A stretch of DNA of 64,000 bases from CALMKX01 sp036274895 (GTDB lineage: Bacteria > Acidobacteriota > Thermoanaerobaculia > Multivoradales > SZUA-115), in the NCBI GenBank assembly GCA_036274895.1, contig DASUEU010000069.1, forward strand, positions 192,644 through 256,643. The letters run 5' to 3'. Below the pieces are notes generated by a model that saw only the letters and a list, made by a program, of their open reading frames with translations, did no database searches and was not told where the DNA came from. The translations under genes and the position numbers were made by a program. Every line of letters starts with the position of its first letter. Positions within the stretch are counted from its first letter, which is position 1. Of the stretch, positions 18,047-25,595 are shown piece after piece.

Positions 18047-19320
18047 GAGATCCCTCCTTCGAGATGCAGATCGGGGTTCCAGTTGGGGTTGGCGAGACGC
18101 ATGGAGAGCTGGCGCCAGTGCTGGAGGAGCTGCCCGATGGTCAGGGCGTCGGCGTCCGGCTCGCTGAACAGGGCGTGGCGAAAGACCTCCCGTCCCTCGT
18201 GACGCACGACCAGGGGCGATGCCCAGGGGACCTCCACCAGTACCTCGCCGTGGCGGCTCCGCAGGAAGAAGAGATAGGAGGACTTGGGATCCTCGGGGTC
18301 CGTCCATACTCCCTCCGTGCCCTCCCCCAGGTAGTCGATGCGGCCAAAGCGGAGCTCCAGGTCGTCCCACAGGTGGCTGAGCTGGTAGCGGCCCTCCTCG
18401 TGCGCCTCGGCTCCCGCCAGCGCACGGCGGGCGCGCAGGATCTCGGCACCGAGCAGGTCGCGAACACCTTCGAGCTGGGCGCCGCGGGCGGCATGGCCGT
18501 TCCACCGCCGCAGCTCCGAAGCGGGGTTGCGCAAGTGCAGGTCGATCATCGCCAGCATCTCCGCCCGCTCCCGCACGAGGAGCCGGGCGACGGCTTCGGT
18601 CTGATCAGGAAGGTCGAGCATCGGAGTGCCCTGCAGGAAGCTGCCGAGCCAGCCCGCCTCGTCCTGAAAGCGGCGCGACAGCGCCGCGACCGTGGCCTGC
18701 CGCCGCTCGAGCAAGGATTCGACCACCAGCAGGCCCTCCTCAGCGCCGCGGCTGACCGACAGGCATTCGGCGGGGGAGGTCTCCGGGTCGGCGACGGCGG
18801 CACGGCCGGAGGCCAGTTGGTCGTTGGCCGCCGTGAGCTGGCCCAGAAGGTCCATCGCCTCCGCTCGCTCGGGGTCGAGACGGCGGGAGAGAGAGTCGGC
18901 CCGCTCCACGGACCGGCGGGCGGCCTCACGGATCCGCCGTTCCCGCTCTTCGCGCTGGCGGGCCAGCTCTTCGATCCGGCGCTGGAGCTCCTGCCACTCC
19001 CGGCGGTGCCGCTCTTCAGCCTCGCGCAGGGCCTGCTCCAGCCGGCGGTGCTGCTCCTCGGCGTGTTGACGGAGCCGTTCGAGGCGCTCCAGAGCCTGCC
19101 GGCGCTCTCGCTCCAGCCGGCGGTCGGCCTGCTCCAGGTCGTGCTGGATTTGCCGCAGAACCTCGCGCTGCCGGCCCATATCTGCCTCGGCCTCCCCGAG
19201 GGCGCGGCGCAGCCCCTGGGCGTCGGACTGCAGGTGCGAGAGGCTGCGGTCGCGATCGGCGAGGGCGCTCTCGAGCTGCCGCACGACGCGGTCCCGCAGC
19301 TCGGAGGGGACAGCGCTCAT
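18043..19320 (-). CDS. Long coiled-coil protein of unknown function (2 of 5)
   Basis: A 425-residue protein. After about 20 residues it enters a very long Glu/Arg/Gln-rich coiled coil (roughly 20-170), with heptads such as LERERRQALERLERLRQHAE. A mixed C-terminal half follows (FGRIDYLGEGTEGVWTDPED; YLFFLRSRHGEVLVEVPW) that looks like a globular alpha/beta domain. It ends FLRHWRQLSMRLAN-like with WNPDLH. The start (ATG at 19320) overlaps the upstream stop (ATGA). Function is unknown; position and composition suggest assembly with the flanking coiled-coil proteins. Confidence 0.7.
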   Translation of the reverse strand: MSAVPSELRDRVVRQLESALADRDRSLSHLQSDAQGLRRALGEAEADMGRQREVLRQIQHDLEQADRRLERERRQALERLERLRQHAEEQHRRLEQALREAEERHRREWQELQRRIEELARQREERERRIREAARRSVERADSLSRRLDPERAEAMDLLGQLTAANDQLASGRAAVADPETSPAECLSVSRGAEEGLLVVESLLERRQATVAALSRRFQDEAGWLGSFLQGTPMLDLPDQTEAVARLLVRERAEMLAMIDLHLRNPASELRRWNGHAARGAQLEGVRDLLGAEILRARRALAGAEAHEEGRYQLSHLWDDLELRFGRIDYLGEGTEGVWTDPEDPKSSYLFFLRSRHGEVLVEVPWASPLVVRHEGREVFRHALFSEPDADALTIGQLLQHWRQLSMRLANPNWNPDLHLEGGIS

Positions 19321-19736
19321 GGCTGACTCCGGCCGGCATCGAAGAGGGCATCCAGATGCTCCAGGCAGCGCAGCCGCAGCTCCTGGCAGCGATGCAAGAG
19401 GCGCAGGGTGCGGAGCCGCTCCTCGGGCACCTGGGCCTCGCGCAGGCACTCTTGCAGCTCGGCGTGGAGCCGCGCCAGGGCCGGCGGGCCGCCGGCCAGG
19501 GCCTCGGCGAGCCGCTCCCGGGTGGTGGCAGAGACGCCTGGGTCCAGCGCCGCGAAGAGTTGACCATGCAGTTGCTCGGCGAGCACTTCCGCGGGCTCCA
19601 GCTTCCAAGTGGCCTGCCGCCGCGCTTCCTCCACCGCCTCCTCGAGCTCGCGCGCCAGCCGGGCAAAGGGCAGCAGGGCGTCGTCCCGCTGGGAGGGGAT
19701 CTCGTTCAGACGCCGCAGCGCTTCGCTCTTCCTCAT
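19317..19736 (-). CDS. Small helical/coiled-coil protein (3 of 5)
   Basis: A 139-residue, Leu/Arg/Glu-rich, probably all-helical protein. Its ATG at 19736 overlaps the upstream stop (ATGA), and its own stop overlaps the start of the next gene in the same way. No zinc ligands, membrane segments or enzyme motifs are visible. Its small size next to two long coiled-coil proteins suggests a capping or linker subunit (inference). Confidence 0.65.
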   Translation of the reverse strand: MRKSEALRRLNEIPSQRDDALLPFARLARELEEAVEEARRQATWKLEPAEVLAEQLHGQLFAALDPGVSATTRERLAEALAGGPPALARLHAELQECLREAQVPEERLRTLRLLHRCQELRLRCLEHLDALFDAGRSQP

Positions 19737-20530
19737 TGCAGGGCTTCCAGCATCTGCCGCTCGATCCAGGCGCTGGCGGCGAAGCGGCCGAGGGTCTCCT
19801 CCAGGAAGGCGAGGAGGCCCTCCACCCGCTCCAGCCTGGCGGCGGAATCCTCCAGGCCCGGCCGCGGCAGGTCGTCGAGAATCTGTCCGAAGCGCGGGGC
19901 GCCCCGCTCCAGGTGGCCCGCCATGACTACCTCGAGCTCCCGGATGCGCGCGATCTCCTTCTCGATCTCGGCGCCCAGGGCATTGCGCGGCACCCCGTTG
20001 TCGCCCTGGGTGATCTCGAGCTCGTCGATGGCTCCAAGCAGGGGGCGCACGGTCTCCTCGAGGGCCGCCGCGGCAACGTTGCGCTCGGCGATGTGCTCGG
20101 CCCAGCGGGTACCCGGCTCGAACGCCCGGTGATGGCGGTGGTGCCAGTCTTCGAGCCACTCTACCCAGGTCCGGGAGCCTTCGTTGGCCAGGCTCGGGAG
20201 GCGCGCCACCAGGGTGCGGCAACGCTCGCGCAGCGCGGCGAGGGCGGCGTCGAGACGGCTCTCGAGGTCCGCCTCATCCAGAGCCAGCTCCTGCCGCTCG
20301 TCCTCCAGCTCCGCCCTCTCCCGGCGGAGCCTCTCGGCGAGGCCGGCCCGTTCGGCGCCACACGCGCGCAGGCCATCGACACGGGCCGGCTCTGCATGGA
20401 GAGCGAGCAGCTCGTCGCGGCGTCTCTCGAGCTGCCGCCGCCGCTCGTCCAGGCCGGAGCGGCGGCGGCCTGCTGCCTCCGCGAGGGCTGACGCCAACGT
20501 TTCGGGGAGCGCGCGACCGTCTTTGCTCAT
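19733..20530 (-). CDS. Coiled-coil protein of unknown function (4 of 5)
   Basis: A 265-residue protein beginning MSKDGRALPETLASALAEAA. The chosen ATG at 20530 overlaps the upstream stop (ATGA); an earlier in-frame ATG at 20569 would overlap the previous gene by 43 bp. Residues 20-110 form a strong coiled coil (ELEDERQELALDEADLESRL), followed by helical segments and a Trp/His-rich patch (WVEWLEDWHHRHHRAFEPG). No known domain is recognised. It belongs to the coiled-coil cassette of the 14-gene operon. Confidence 0.65.
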   Translation of the reverse strand: MSKDGRALPETLASALAEAAGRRRSGLDERRRQLERRRDELLALHAEPARVDGLRACGAERAGLAERLRRERAELEDERQELALDEADLESRLDAALAALRERCRTLVARLPSLANEGSRTWVEWLEDWHHRHHRAFEPGTRWAEHIAERNVAAAALEETVRPLLGAIDELEITQGDNGVPRNALGAEIEKEIARIRELEVVMAGHLERGAPRFGQILDDLPRPGLEDSAARLERVEGLLAFLEETLGRFAASAWIERQMLEALQ

Positions 20531-20979
20531 TTCCCGATCTCCTCGAGCAGCACCGTCTTCGCCGCGCATCGGTCGCAGCGCGCGGCGATGTCTTCACGCA
20601 GCTGCCCGAGCTCTTCCTCCAGGGCGGCAATCTCCGCTTCCAGACCCGCGATCTCCGCCTCCCAGTGCCGTGCTTCGGCGAGGTCGCGGGCGAGCCCCTC
20701 GTGTCTGGCTTCCAGCCGGGACACCTCCTCCTGCAGTGGGCGCAAGGAATCGTCTTCTGCCGGGCCCGGCTCGGGGGGAGGGTCTACGGTACCTCCGAGG
20801 ACCGCGAGGGTCTGACGGAACAGGGTCTCGTCGAGCGCCCCCACGGCGATGGCTGTGCGCAGCGCACGGGCGCTCTCGTCCGCGGATCGGCCATCAGCCC
20901 AGGCGACGAGCCGGCGGATGCACTCGTCCGGCACCTGCCGATGGGTCTGGAGCAGCTCCATCAGCGCCGTCAGGCTCAT
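20527..20979 (-). CDS. Small coiled-coil protein with CXXC (5 of 5)
   Basis: A 150-residue protein. The first ~65 residues are a compact helical domain (LTALMELLQTHRQVPDECIR). The rest is a leucine-heptad coiled coil (about 75-130), ending in CDRCAAKT, a CXXC that could be half of a metal site or a redox pair. An ATG at 20979 overlaps the upstream stop (ATGA); a GTG six bases earlier is an alternative start. No enzyme signature is visible. Confidence 0.65.
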   Translation of the reverse strand: MSLTALMELLQTHRQVPDECIRRLVAWADGRSADESARALRTAIAVGALDETLFRQTLAVLGGTVDPPPEPGPAEDDSLRPLQEEVSRLEARHEGLARDLAEARHWEAEIAGLEAEIAALEEELGQLREDIAARCDRCAAKTVLLEEIGK

Positions 20980-22547
20980 GACCACTCTCCCGGCACGAGC
21001 CGCGACGGCAGCTCCCGCCTCCCCGCCATCTGACGCAAGATCTCGCCCAGCGCCCGCGCCAGGTCCTCGGGACCGTCGGCGCTCTCCAGGATCAGCGCCG
21101 GGCCGTAGCGGCGCAGCGCCGCCAGGGTGCTCTCACGGAGGGTCTGGTAGAGCGCATAGTGTGGCACGAAGTGGGGGTTGGCGGGCGGGTCTGCCGAGTG
21201 CCGGAGGAACAGCCATCCCACTGGGATCTGAAGCTCGCCGAGCTCGGCCAGGGCGCGGCGGAACAGGGGAGAGCGCCGGGCGTTGGTGCGCAGCGGGCGA
21301 TCCACCAGACCGAGCCAGACCGGGTCCTGCTCGTCGGCCGGTGGCGGCGGTGAGTCACCCACCACCAGCACGGCGTGCTGCTCCTGCGGGCTCTCCTTCG
21401 TGGCCTCGGCCACCTGGACGATCAACTCGTCGACGGCGTCGAAGAGATCCAGGCCGCTGGCGTAGCCGAACACCGATCCGGTCAGGCGCCCCGGCAGGTG
21501 CAGCGGGGCGCAGGCTCCGGCCCGTCCCCAGCGTGCGGGGGCGACAGGCAGCCCCTCCAGACGATCGATCCCCGGCTGCGGAGTGTCGGCGAACCACCAG
21601 AGCTCGATCCGGGCGGGTCCCTTCGGGTGATGGAGCTGGTCTGTCAGGGCCTGGGCCAGGGCGCGGCGGAGGCCGAGGTTCCACTCGCTGCGGGGATCGT
21701 CACCCACCCGCGCGGCGTCCCGCTCGTCCATGCCCAGCGTAGCGCTCTCGAAGGCGCGGGGCCACGACTCGAGATCAAGGGTCGTGCGGTCGAAGAGCAG
21801 GTGGAGACGCGCCGGGGACCGCTGCCGCACCGGCCGCCGCCCGTTCATCCTCTCGATCGCGACGGTCGGGGAGAAGCCCTCCGGACGGACCACGAGCCGG
21901 TCCACCTCCTCGCCCGGGACGAAATCGAGGCACAGCCAGCCTTCGCCAAGTGGCACGTCGCCGGAGGTCTGGAGATGAAAGGGGATCTCGGTCTCGCGAA
22001 ACCCCCGGCGCTCCTCAAGCCGGATGCGGAAGCTGTCACGGGCCGCCGGGCTCTCGACACGGACCCGGCAGGGGAGTACTCGATCCACTTTCATGCTGCC
22101 GGATCCGTGGATCTCGAGCCGCAGCTCCCGCTGTGCCACCGGCCGCGGATGGGGGACGCGGCTCCAGCGCCCACCGCCATCGTGGAAGGAGAGCCCGCTC
22201 TCGCCGTCGCAGACGAGGACGTGGGGCACCTCGTCGTCCAGGGCATCCTGGAGCGCCTGGTATCCCGCCTCGTCCATGGCGCCCCGTGATCCGGTCAGGA
22301 AGATCAAGCCGTATCCGGACCGCAGAGCCATGCGGGAGTAAGGCCGCTCGTGCTCTTCGATCCGGAAGGTCGCCGGACAGCCCGGGTCGCGGAGCCAGGG
22401 GCGGACGTGGACGGTGACGGCGGGCAGCTCGGCGGTACGGGTATCGACGAGGAGCCAGCCCTGCCGTTTCTCGAGGCGTCCAGCGAGAGCCGCGTCGAGC
22501 CCCAGCAGGGCCTCGGTGGAGTCGAGAAGCGTCCGCAGGTCACTCAT
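20976..22547 (-). CDS. Unknown protein with a possible degenerate vWA-like domain
   Basis: A 523-residue protein. The N-terminal ~150 residues are alpha/beta (RQGWLLVDTRTAELPAVTVH; GYGLIFLTGSRGAMDEAGYQ; DEVPHVLVCDGESG). A beta-rich middle follows (about 155-260). The C-terminal half begins LHLLFDRTTLDLESW and later has HAVLVVGDSPPPPADE and IPVGWLFLRHSADP. These resemble strand-acidic patterns of a vWA or Rossmann domain, but no intact MIDAS DxSxS is present, so this is tentative. The ATG at 22547 has a GGAAGGGA ribosome-binding site and overlaps the upstream gene by 8 bp. It lies between the GAP1-like proteins and the coiled-coil cassette. Confidence 0.6.
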   Translation of the reverse strand: MSDLRTLLDSTEALLGLDAALAGRLEKRQGWLLVDTRTAELPAVTVHVRPWLRDPGCPATFRIEEHERPYSRMALRSGYGLIFLTGSRGAMDEAGYQALQDALDDEVPHVLVCDGESGLSFHDGGGRWSRVPHPRPVAQRELRLEIHGSGSMKVDRVLPCRVRVESPAARDSFRIRLEERRGFRETEIPFHLQTSGDVPLGEGWLCLDFVPGEEVDRLVVRPEGFSPTVAIERMNGRRPVRQRSPARLHLLFDRTTLDLESWPRAFESATLGMDERDAARVGDDPRSEWNLGLRRALAQALTDQLHHPKGPARIELWWFADTPQPGIDRLEGLPVAPARWGRAGACAPLHLPGRLTGSVFGYASGLDLFDAVDELIVQVAEATKESPQEQHAVLVVGDSPPPPADEQDPVWLGLVDRPLRTNARRSPLFRRALAELGELQIPVGWLFLRHSADPPANPHFVPHYALYQTLRESTLAALRRYGPALILESADGPEDLARALGEILRQMAGRRELPSRLVPGEWS

Positions 22548-24843
22548 GCGCGTTGTCCCTTCCCGTGTGTCCGATCTCTCCGGCGGTCTCAATCTCCTCG
22601 GCTGGAGGGCTCGGACCCAGCGTCAGGGGGGCCAGAGTCTTCCAGCCCTCGAGCTTGGACAGGCGGGCCACCAGCGCCGGATGGCGGGTGATCTGGGCGG
22701 CGGTGTAGCCGTGGGATGGACAGGAAACCCCGGCCATCTGGACTCTCAGGAAAACCGCATCGGCGAGTTGGGGCGAGGCGGTCGCTGTCGAGTTGGGACC
22801 GGCGACAAGGGCGTTCACCAGACCGATGGGGTCCATCGACGGGGCCAGGGCGGCGACCACCTCGGGACGGATCGTGGAGAGAGGAGGCAACGGACCGGTC
22901 CTGGAGAGGAGGTGGACCGCCAGCTCCTTGATCTCCCAATCGGCGTCGGGCAGCAGCTCCTCGACCAGATCCGCGGCCTGGCGGTCCTCCCTCTCGAGCG
23001 CCCGCGACCGGGCCAGCCGGGAGAGCAGCTTGATGCGTTCGTCGGTGTCCGCCGGGCCGGCCAGGGCAGCCACCCAGGCCAGGACCGGCCGCAGCGTGGC
23101 CCCGTCGATCCGGCGGGGCCGCTCAAGCGTGAAGAGACCCAAAACGCTCGCCGGCAGCTCGTGGATCTGACAGAGCCAGCCGCGCGCGGCGGGAACCTCG
23201 CCTGAGCCGAGCCGGCTCAGCCAGGCCTCTGCCCGCTCGGGCGGCAGCGCTCGCCGCAGGGACGGCAGCCAGACATCCGGGCAGGAGCTCCGCGGAGGGA
23301 TACCGCCCGCGGAGCGGAGCACCGCGGCGAGGGGCTGCGTCTCGGGCCAGAGGTCGGCCACGGCGGCCAACTCCTCGTCCCTCTCCCCGGGGACCACGTC
23401 GCCGGGGCCGATCAGACCCTGCAGGACCAGGGGCCGCACCTCCTTGACTGAGCGGACCCGGGGCGGCGGAGCGCCATCGACGCGAGCGCGGAGCACCTCC
23501 CGGGCGAAGGGCGGAAGAGGAGGCAGGTCCTGGCGCTCCTCCGCATCCAGGACAGCCCGGACGCCGGTCGACCAGCCGCGACGCAACAGCTCCGCGCAGA
23601 GGGCGAGGGTATCGGGCGCGGAGTAGATGCGAGCCCACGCGCCGAGGGCGAGGACCAGATCGCCGGGATCGGGCTCAGCGACCTCCCGCGCATCTCTGCG
23701 CGAGGGGAGCTGGAGGAGCACCCTGGCCCACTCCTCGCCGATTCCGCGGCGACGCAACAACGCGAGGGCCGCACCGGCGAGCGCCCGCGAATCCCGTGCA
23801 CGATGCACCCACCGCCGCGGCGAGAGGGGAGATCCCTGCCCCAGAAGCCCGCGGGCAGCCAGCTCTTCAAGCACCGGCAGGTCGATCTCCGCACCGGAGC
23901 CCTCGCTGGGATCGGCGCCGTCGGCCAGCGCCGCCCGCGCCGCCGGGGAGAGGTCGGGGAAGGCTTCGTCCAGGATGGAGAGACCGAGGGGAGCGCCTGC
24001 CAGGTCGCGCTGCAGCAGCTCGAGGAGCTCGCCACCCTCGGCCGTGGCGCGCCGGAAGGTCACCAGCCAGGGGATCAGGTTGTCCTCGGTGGATTCGAGC
24101 GGCAGCTCGTTCTCCTCGGGAGAAAGAGCCCAGCGCAGAGCCCGGCGGACCCTCTCCGGTGCCACCCTGGAAAGCTGGCTCCACTCCTCGGCCGATGGCC
24201 GGCGCCGTTCCAGGAGGCGCAGGCTCTCTTCCTCCTCCGGACCCAGGACGGGCTGACCGCACTGGATGGCCAGGAATGGGGTGAGCTCCGGTCGCCAGGG
24301 CACCGGCACGCCGCCGCGCATGCGCAGAGCGAAGACCACTCCCTGGTAGCGATCGGGGTGCTCGGTCAGGATCGCCCGAGCCGCTTCCGGCGTATCGACG
24401 CTGACCGGCAGGCCGAGACGGATACGATCGAGCACCCCACCGTCGAGACGCTCCCCGGCGGAGCGGGAGGCCGGCAGCTCAACCGAGATCGCCTCCCCGG
24501 AGCCGGCCGTCTCCAGGGTGCGCTCGTCCAGGGCGGCGCGCGCCAGGGCGGGCCAGTCCTGGGGCGCCAGCTCCCCATCGACTCGCAGCACCTCGAGGCC
24601 CAGAATGGGCCGATAGGCGCCGTCGATGCCTTGGCGGAAGGTGCGGGCGAGGAAGGTCTCCTCCTCCACCTCTGACACCAGGGAGAGCAGAGCTCCGGTC
24701 TCGTTGGAAGTGCGGACCACCTGCTCGCAGGCGGAGTAGATCCGCTCCGGCATGGCGCCGCGGCCGCCCAGCCACTCGTAATCCCGGTCGGGCGAGCGTT
24801 TGCCGAAGATGGTCACGGGGCGGGCGGTGACAGAGCCCTTCAA
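22540..24843 (-). CDS. Large GTPase-associated protein, probably GAP1-like (TTG start)
   Basis: A 767-residue protein beginning LKGSVTARPVTIFGKRSPDR. A TTG start at 24843 is preferred: it overlaps the GTPase stop (TTGA) and has a strong AAGGAGG Shine-Dalgarno seven bases upstream. The next candidate would lack this signal. The N-terminal ~250 residues are alpha/beta with the pattern YEWLGGRGAMPERIYSACEQ. The rest is helical, repeat-like and Leu/Arg-rich, similar to HEAT/TPR-type solenoids. No catalytic motif is seen. It sits directly downstream of a GTPase, which fits the GTPase-associated (GAP1-type) partners of bacterial conflict systems. That assignment is from context and weak pattern. 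Confidence 0.6.
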   Translation of the reverse strand: MKGSVTARPVTIFGKRSPDRDYEWLGGRGAMPERIYSACEQVVRTSNETGALLSLVSEVEEETFLARTFRQGIDGAYRPILGLEVLRVDGELAPQDWPALARAALDERTLETAGSGEAISVELPASRSAGERLDGGVLDRIRLGLPVSVDTPEAARAILTEHPDRYQGVVFALRMRGGVPVPWRPELTPFLAIQCGQPVLGPEEEESLRLLERRRPSAEEWSQLSRVAPERVRRALRWALSPEENELPLESTEDNLIPWLVTFRRATAEGGELLELLQRDLAGAPLGLSILDEAFPDLSPAARAALADGADPSEGSGAEIDLPVLEELAARGLLGQGSPLSPRRWVHRARDSRALAGAALALLRRRGIGEEWARVLLQLPSRRDAREVAEPDPGDLVLALGAWARIYSAPDTLALCAELLRRGWSTGVRAVLDAEERQDLPPLPPFAREVLRARVDGAPPPRVRSVKEVRPLVLQGLIGPGDVVPGERDEELAAVADLWPETQPLAAVLRSAGGIPPRSSCPDVWLPSLRRALPPERAEAWLSRLGSGEVPAARGWLCQIHELPASVLGLFTLERPRRIDGATLRPVLAWVAALAGPADTDERIKLLSRLARSRALEREDRQAADLVEELLPDADWEIKELAVHLLSRTGPLPPLSTIRPEVVAALAPSMDPIGLVNALVAGPNSTATASPQLADAVFLRVQMAGVSCPSHGYTAAQITRHPALVARLSKLEGWKTLAPLTLGPSPPAEEIETAGEIGHTGRDNAHE

Positions 24844-25595
24844 GGTGTCACCTCCTTGCGCTGGCCGAGCTTGCCCAGGATGTGCTCGAAGGGACGCTCC
24901 ACCAATGCCGGCTGGATGTGCCAAGGCACAAGGCGACCGAACTCGTCATAGAAGTGAGCTGGCCGAGTGCCGTTCCAGCCGTAGACCGTCACCGGGAAGA
25001 CTGCCCCCTGGCGGAAGTGGCGGGTGAAGCTCTCCATGGACTCCCGCAGCTCGCGGGAGAAGTCTTGCCGCTGGGCGAACTCCAGGGGGTCCATGGCGAA
25101 AAGTGCGAAGTCGGCCATGCTCAGGTGACTCTCACACTTGGTGATCAGCAACACCGTGGGACGGTCGGGGTCGAGCTCCTGGAGGGCGTTCTCAATGGCG
25201 GCCCGGCCAGCCACCGCGTTGGTGCCCGGCCAGTCGATGAACATCATCGCGGCGTCGGCGCGGTAAAGGGCCTCGGCATCCTCGCGGCTGGTCAGGACAT
25301 TGCGGGCGTTGCCCCCATGCATGTCGCGGAACAGGACGGTGAAGCCCTCCCGATGGCGCAGGCGGTGGTCGATGGCCATCGTGGTGCCCGGCACCAGCCG
25401 ATTCCCCTGGAGGGCGTTCCAGATCTCCTGGAAGGAACGCAGCGACATCCGGGTGTCGGAGTCGTCCCGCACCACCCAGGCGGGCCGGTGCTTGCCGAAA
25501 TAGGCGGCCAGCGTTGTGGTCTTCCCCACCTGGGTGGCACCCCAGAGCGCCACGGTGCGGGTGGTCGGCTCCGCCGCAACTGCCGCGTTGCTCAT
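24840..25595 (-). CDS. GTPase 1 (DO-GTPase1-like)
   Basis: A 251-residue P-loop protein. GATQVGKT (about 19-26) is the Walker A motif, FRDMHGG (about 91-96) corresponds to the DxxG switch II, and LLITKCE (about 151-156) occupies the NKxD specificity position with Cys for the usual variable residue. A conserved IDWPGTNA segment lies between them. This pattern matches the GTPases that pair with GAP1-type proteins in bacterial conflict systems. Both flanking overlaps (ATGA before, TTGA after) show tight translational coupling with the large partners on either side. There is no membrane segment, so it is cytoplasmic. Confidence 0.8.
   Translation of the reverse strand: MSNAAVAAEPTTRTVALWGATQVGKTTTLAAYFGKHRPAWVVRDDSDTRMSLRSFQEIWNALQGNRLVPGTTMAIDHRLRHREGFTVLFRDMHGGNARNVLTSREDAEALYRADAAMMFIDWPGTNAVAGRAAIENALQELDPDRPTVLLITKCESHLSMADFALFAMDPLEFAQRQDFSRELRESMESFTRHFRQGAVFPVTVYGWNGTRPAHFYDEFGRLVPWHIQPALVERPFEHILGKLGQRKEVTP
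24848..24857 (-). promoter_or_regulatory. Strong Shine-Dalgarno that fixes a TTG start
   Basis: On the minus strand AAGGAGGTGA stands here, with the AAGGAGG core seven bases before the TTG at 24843. The site lies inside the 3' end of the GTPase gene, so the next gene is coupled and re-initiated at TTG. Confidence 0.65.
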
